Source of the DNA: an uncultured Oscillospiraceae bacterium
GTDB lineage: Bacteria > Bacillota > Clostridia > Oscillospirales > Ruminococcaceae
NCBI GenBank assembly: GCA_900542145.1
Contig: UQMF01000012.1
Location: forward strand, 1 to 64,000
Length of the DNA: 64,000 bases
Direction: 5' to 3'
The translations under genes and the position numbers were made by a program. Shown here piece by piece: positions 62,373 to 64,000 of this stretch. Position 1 is the stretch's first letter; every line of letters starts with the position of its first letter. The notes under the pieces are model-generated. The model did no database searches, was not told the origin of the DNA, and saw nothing but the letters and a program-made list of their open reading frames with translations.

Positions 62373-63464
62373 TTACTTTATGTTTCCGATGAACATGCTG
62401 TCGCCGAACGAGAAGAAGCGGTAGCGTTCCTGGACGGCGACCTCATAGGCGTGCAGCGTCTTTTCCCTGCCGAGGAATGCGCTGACGAGCATTATGAGAG
62501 TGCTCTCCGGCAGGTGGAAATTCGTGATAAGGCCGTCGATAACTTTGAATTCGTAGCCGGGGTAGATGAAGATCCCGGTATCTTGGGTGAGTATCGGGGA
62601 GGAGGACCCGGTGAGCGGCGCAGTCCCCCTGTCCGCCTCGGTAGGAGCGAACAGCTCCGGTTTGACGCCGGCGGCGGATTCCAGCGTGCGGCAGGAGGTA
62701 GTTCCGACGGATATCACGCGGCCGCCGTTCGCTTTGCAGCGCCGTATTTTCTGGGCGGTTATCTCCGGGACGGAGTAGTGCTCCACATGCATCTTGTGGT
62801 CGAGAATGTTGTCCTCCTTGACCGGACGGAATGTGCCAAGCCCGACGTGCAGGGTGACGTAGGCGGTGTCAATGCCCTTGTCCGCGAGCTTTCTGAATAC
62901 GTTCTCGGTGAAGTGGAGCCCGGCGGTGGGGGCGGCGGCGGAGCCGGTTTCCCGGCAGTAGATTGTGTTGTATCTGTCCTTATTCTGGAGCTTCTCGGTG
63001 ATGTAGGGCGGAAGCGGCATCTGACCTATCCGGTCGAGAATGTCGAAGAAATCCCCCTCGAAGGAAAAGCGTACCACGCGGTTGCCGTCGTCAACGACGT
63101 CCAGTATTTCCGCGGAAAGTCCCTCGGGGAAATCCACTATCGCGCCGGGCTTCAGGCGTTTTCCGGGGTGGACGAGGGTCTCCCATTCAGTCAGGCTCAG
63201 CCGCTTCAGCAGCAGGAATTCAACGTGGCCGCCGCTGCCGCGCTTTGTGCCGTAAATACGCGCCGGGAATACCTTGCTGTCGTTCATGACGAGCAGGTCG
63301 CCAGGGCGCAGATACTGATCTATATTGTAGAAGTGGTCGTGGGTGATCTCTCCCGTGGCGCGGTCTATTGCCATCAGCCGGGAGCTGTCCCGTGGCTCCA
63401 CCGGGGTCTGGGCGATGAGCTCCTCCGGCAGGTCGTAGTTGAAATCGGATTTAAGCATTGTCAT
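62373..63464 (-). CDS. queA: SAM:tRNA ribosyltransferase-isomerase QueA
   Basis: Moves the ribosyl group of SAM onto preQ1-tRNA to make epoxyqueuosine, 363 residues. LKSDFNYDLPEELIAQTPVE, DSSRLM and LVMNDSKVFPARIYG open the protein; later come AAPTAGLHFTENVF and THVGLGTFRPV-type sequence (TLHVGLGTFRPVKEDNILDH), EHYSVPE, and TNFHLPESTLIMLVSAFLG at the end. The ATG at 63464 is chosen because AAAGGA lies nine bases before it. It completes the queuosine pair with tgt at 44461. It is a single-gene unit with its own terminator. Confidence 0.95.
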   Translation of the reverse strand: MTMLKSDFNYDLPEELIAQTPVEPRDSSRLMAIDRATGEITHDHFYNIDQYLRPGDLLVMNDSKVFPARIYGTKRGSGGHVEFLLLKRLSLTEWETLVHPGKRLKPGAIVDFPEGLSAEILDVVDDGNRVVRFSFEGDFFDILDRIGQMPLPPYITEKLQNKDRYNTIYCRETGSAAAPTAGLHFTENVFRKLADKGIDTAYVTLHVGLGTFRPVKEDNILDHKMHVEHYSVPEITAQKIRRCKANGGRVISVGTTSCRTLESAAGVKPELFAPTEADRGTAPLTGSSSPILTQDTGIFIYPGYEFKVIDGLITNFHLPESTLIMLVSAFLGREKTLHAYEVAVQERYRFFSFGDSMFIGNIK

Positions 63465-63594
63465 ATCGTACATTCCTTTATCGTATAATATTGTATATAT
63501 TGTACCATAAACCGCCGGATAAATCAATTTTTCTGCGTTGTGAATTATCAACAAAATCTACGCGCGAAATGAAGAATATTTATACGAATGGGGG

Positions 63595-63623
63595 TTGACA
63601 ACATTGCTGTTATGTGGTAAAAT
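63595..63623 (+). promoter_or_regulatory. Promoter of the lysine-riboswitch transcript
   Basis: TTGACA (63595-63600), 17 bases and TAAAAT (63618-63623) lie about 30 bases before the riboswitch aptamer. Confidence 0.8.
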
Positions 63624-63653
63624 AATAATCAATCGGTGCAGAGAAGCACCGAG

Positions 63654-63815
63654 CTGATAGAGGTGCGGAAAAGATCAGTAGCGCCGCCATTCCGGTCTGC
63701 GGAGACCGGCTGCGCGAAAGGCTTACCGCCGAAGAGTGCATATTCCGTGATGTGCATGTCTGGCTGTGCGTCAAACAGGCGTCCGGTTGTCATCGGTCTG
63801 ATGGAGAGCTATCGC
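63654..63815 (+). ncRNA. Lysine riboswitch (L box)
   Basis: The closing stem pairs GATAG (63656-63660) with CTATC (63809-63813). Conserved blocks around the five-way junction are present: GATAGAGGTGCGGAA, GATCAGTAG, CGAAAGG followed by CCGCCGAAG, CTGGCTG and TCTGATGGAGAGCTATC, in the family order. High lysine should favour the terminator at 63840-63869 and stop transcription before asd, the gene for an early step of lysine synthesis. Positions 63465-63594 hold nothing recognised. Confidence 0.88.
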
Positions 63816-63839
63816 ATTCACATACGATATTGCCGTTGT

Positions 63840-63869
63840 AGCCGATGAATTCACCTCATCGGCTTTTTA
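63840..63869 (+). terminator. Riboswitch-controlled terminator before asd
   Basis: AGCCGATGA (63840-63848) and TCATCGGCT (63856-63864) form a stem followed by TTTTTA. It is the expression platform of the lysine riboswitch. Confidence 0.88.
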
Positions 63870-63918
63870 TGTAAATCCGGGGCGGATAACCCCTTAAAAG
63901 AGAAAGGAAACAACACTC

Positions 63919-64000
63919 ATGAAAGAAAAGTACAATGTCGGCATAATCGGCGCTACAGGTATGGTCGGTCAGCGCTTTGCAACCCTGCTGGAGAACCACC
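63919..64000 (+). CDS. asd: Aspartate-semialdehyde dehydrogenase (5' part, cut by window edge)
   Basis: Reduces aspartyl phosphate to aspartate semialdehyde, the branch point to lysine, methionine and threonine. Only the first 27 residues are in the window: KYNVGIIGATGMVGQRFATL, the NADP-binding Rossmann start. GATGMVGQRF is typical of the archaeal/yeast-like type of Asd. AGAAAGGAAA precedes the ATG. The lysine riboswitch directly upstream supports the call. Confidence 0.85.
   Translation, partial: MKEKYNVGIIGATGMVGQRFATLLENH

Noticed and set aside
62451..63488. A 345-codon plus-strand frame
   Set aside because: It is the exact antisense of queA, has no ribosome site and no recognisable motif.
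1..64000. CRISPR arrays, rRNA and tRNA genes
   Set aside because: No regularly spaced repeats, tRNA cloverleaf patterns or rRNA sequence were seen on either strand.

Overview
The window looks like a chromosomal segment of a Gram-positive Clostridia bacterium, most likely a Ruminococcus-like member of the Oscillospiraceae. The support is the gene content: HrcA/CIRCE-controlled hrcA-grpE-dnaK-dnaJ, a gerABC-type spore germination operon, spoVG, a remA-gmk-priA-def-fmt-rsmB-rlmN-stp-prkC-rsgA-thiN series typical of Firmicutes, a dockerin-bearing cell-surface protein, a lipoprotein GH5 glycanase, and a Cthe_2159-like/DUF4956/VTC operon. No rRNA, tRNA or CRISPR array was seen.

Layout. Positions 1-9000 are an accessory and decaying region. 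It holds IS3 and IS5 transposase remnants, an 89-bp IS5-like miniature element, a chemotaxis receptor, a divergent pair of class II Fic proteins, a small island of hypothetical genes with one broken gene, and the C-terminal half only of the sporulation sigma factor SigK. The SigK fragment begins close to where skin-type elements split sigK in other spore formers. Positions 9008-14017 are one giant secreted dockerin protein with a triplicated GLUG-like module. Positions 14.0-21.0 kb are again heavily eroded: an SNF2/SWIM helicase remnant, dispersed pieces of L-rhamnose catabolism genes, a cut AraC gene, a truncated ABC permease and a truncated TetR gene. Three intact genes sit among them (a PfkB sugar kinase, an AraC regulator and a GH5 lipoprotein). 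Positions 21.3-25.4 kb carry an ECF transporter operon (S, T and fused A1A2 subunits) with a co-transcribed AraC regulator and the wreck of an ABC exporter. A lipase-like membrane hydrolase and an HD hydrolase follow on the minus strand.

From 27.5 kb on, the sequence is dense core genome: gerABC; the class I heat-shock operon; ddl-DUF1934-argS-yfhO-nudix; spoVG facing away from murC; and murC-tgt-remA-gmk-priA-def-def-fmt-yugP-rsmB-rlmN-stp-prkC-rsgA-thiN, which joins cell-wall, translation and Ser/Thr-kinase signalling functions with overlapping or closely spaced genes. After a bidirectional terminator, the minus strand carries the VTC-DUF4956-Cthe_2159-like operon and queA. The window ends in a lysine riboswitch that controls an aspartate-semialdehyde dehydrogenase gene cut by the window edge.

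The observations most worth a second look are the split sigK with a flanking XRE gene (possible skin-like intervening element), the envelope operon VTC-DUF4956-Cthe_2159-like, the ECF operon with its own AraC gene, the palindrome over the promoter of the second fic gene, a possible AUU start codon for rsgA, and a PriA whose DEEH box reads DEEG. No wholly new system can be claimed from the sequence alone.
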